DNA of 6,987 bases from UBA1049 sp964522305 (lineage in GTDB: Bacteria > Bacillota > Clostridia > Oscillospirales > CAG-382): positions 1-6,987 of the forward strand of contig CAZFVM010000075.1 in NCBI GenBank assembly GCA_964522305.1, written 5' to 3'. Made by a program: the position numbers and the translations under genes. The first letter of the stretch is position 1, and each line of letters starts with the position of its first letter. Under the pieces are notes generated by a model. That model made no database searches. It saw nothing but the letters and a program-made list of their open reading frames with translations, and was not told the origin of the DNA. Of the stretch, positions 6,782-6,987 are shown in pieces.

Positions 6782-6801
6782 CAAAAACAAGAGGGTTTTT
6801 G
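6782..6801 (+). promoter_or_regulatory. 5' leader hairpin next to the ribF ribosome binding site
   Basis: CAAAAAC (6782-6788) and GTTTTTG (6795-6801) form a perfect 7-bp stem around AAGAGG. It falls at the 5' end of the predicted ribF mRNA, and its last base is the first base of the ribosome binding site. No U-run follows, so it is not a terminator. It may stabilise the mRNA or tune translation; this is inference. Confidence 0.4.
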
Positions 6802-6809
6802 AGGAAAGG
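6801..6809 (+). promoter_or_regulatory. Ribosome binding site of ribF
   Basis: GAGGAAAGG is followed by 7 nt and then ATG at 6817. It supports that start in a frame that is otherwise seen only as a short open stretch running to the window edge. Confidence 0.75.
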
Positions 6810-6816
6810 CGCCTTA

Positions 6817-6987
6817 ATGAGAATAATAACGGAGCTAAATCTCCCTTACAAAGAAAAAACAGTCTTGTCCATCGGGAACTTCGATGGTGTTCACCTGGGG
6901 CACGCAAAGTTGATAAAAGTTTTTACGGATATTTCCCGGGAAGAAAAACAGCCGGGCATAGTTTTTACCTTTGCACAAAACCCTAAG
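6817..6987 (+). CDS. ribF: Riboflavin kinase / FAD synthetase, 3' end cut by window edge
   Basis: RibF is a cytoplasmic bifunctional enzyme that phosphorylates riboflavin to FMN and then adenylylates FMN to FAD. Only the first 57 codons are visible, ending in frame at the right edge. They show the nucleotidyltransferase (FAD synthetase) signature: VLSIGNFDGVHLGH at residues 16-29, with the GNFDGVHLGH nucleotide-binding motif at 20-29, then GIVFTFAQNPK (47-57), matching the family's VVFTFEPHPR-type strand. The C-terminal riboflavin kinase domain would lie beyond the window, so bifunctionality is inferred from the family. ATG 6817 has a good ribosome binding site 7 nt upstream and its own promoter. 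The longer overlapping open frame from 6735 is a different frame with no recognisable content. In many Bacillota ribF lies next to truB and rpsO; here it follows gyrA and a PPTase gene. Confidence 0.93.
   Translation, partial: MRIITELNLPYKEKTVLSIGNFDGVHLGHAKLIKVFTDISREEKQPGIVFTFAQNPK

Larger units (their letters stand above)
6455..6816 (+). other. Non-coding region between the PPTase gene and ribF
   Basis: No convincing gene is present on either strand in these 362 nt. From left to right it holds an imperfect direct repeat built on CAGAGGATT (6466-6474 and 6511-6519), a perfect tandem pair of GAATCATA (6591-6606), a 3-bp stem with a TTCG tetraloop (6614-6623), a long terminator hairpin (6625-6677), a sigma-A promoter (6744-6771), and a leader hairpin (6782-6801) ending at the ribF ribosome binding site. 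I see no FMN riboswitch (RFN) landmarks, and the predicted leader of ~39 nt is far too short for one. Confidence 0.7.

Noticed and set aside
6735..6986. 83-residue open frame starting at a TTG before ribF
   Set aside because: It overlaps the promoter and the ribF start in another frame, has no ribosome binding site, and its translation has no family features. The ribF frame carries the clear GNFDGVHLGH motif.
1..6987. Origin elements (DnaA boxes) in the recF-gyr region
   Set aside because: I found no TTATCCACA-like cluster. In this gene order the origin is expected to the left of the window, near dnaA-dnaN.

Overview
This is a conserved chromosomal core region, most likely from a Clostridia-type member of the Bacillota (Firmicutes). 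The order recF - small DUF370 (RemB/YaaB-like) gene - gyrB - gyrA is the usual gene order near the replication origin in Bacillota. The DUF370 gene between recF and gyrB is especially typical of them. Shine-Dalgarno sites are strong (for example AAGGAGG before gyrA), the DNA is moderately AT-rich, and ATA/AGA codons are frequent. Finer taxonomy is inference only. The GyrA sequence around the catalytic tyrosine looks to me like gut Clostridia/Oscillospirales-type sequences.

Layout, all genes on the + strand: (1) from the left edge to 1105, recF without its first ~20 codons, encoding the recombination mediator ATPase. (2) 1090-1368, a 92-residue DUF370/RemB-like regulator that overlaps recF by 16 nt. 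(3) 1352-3265, gyrB, overlapping the small gene by 17 nt. (4) 3281-5860, gyrA, 15 nt after gyrB. (5) 5915-6454, a short Sfp-type 4'-phosphopantetheinyl transferase 54 nt after gyrA with no terminator between. (6) 6455-6816, a 362-nt non-coding stretch holding a long, almost symmetrical hairpin terminator (6625-6677) followed by a good sigma-A promoter (6744-6771). (7) 6817 to the right edge, the first 57 codons of ribF (riboflavin kinase/FAD synthetase).

The first five genes look like one co-directional, partly translationally coupled unit that ends at the hairpin. ribF begins a new transcription unit. RecF and the two gyrase subunits act on chromosomal DNA (repair and negative supercoiling). 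The DUF370 protein is probably a small DNA-binding regulator, and the phosphopantetheinyl transferase activates carrier proteins.

I found no CRISPR array, mobile element, tRNA, rRNA or clearly new system. The points most worth a second look are the natural Ala at the key quinolone-binding position of GyrA, the altered first motif of the phosphopantetheinyl transferase, a short GC-rich insertion in RecF, and the structure of the gap before ribF.
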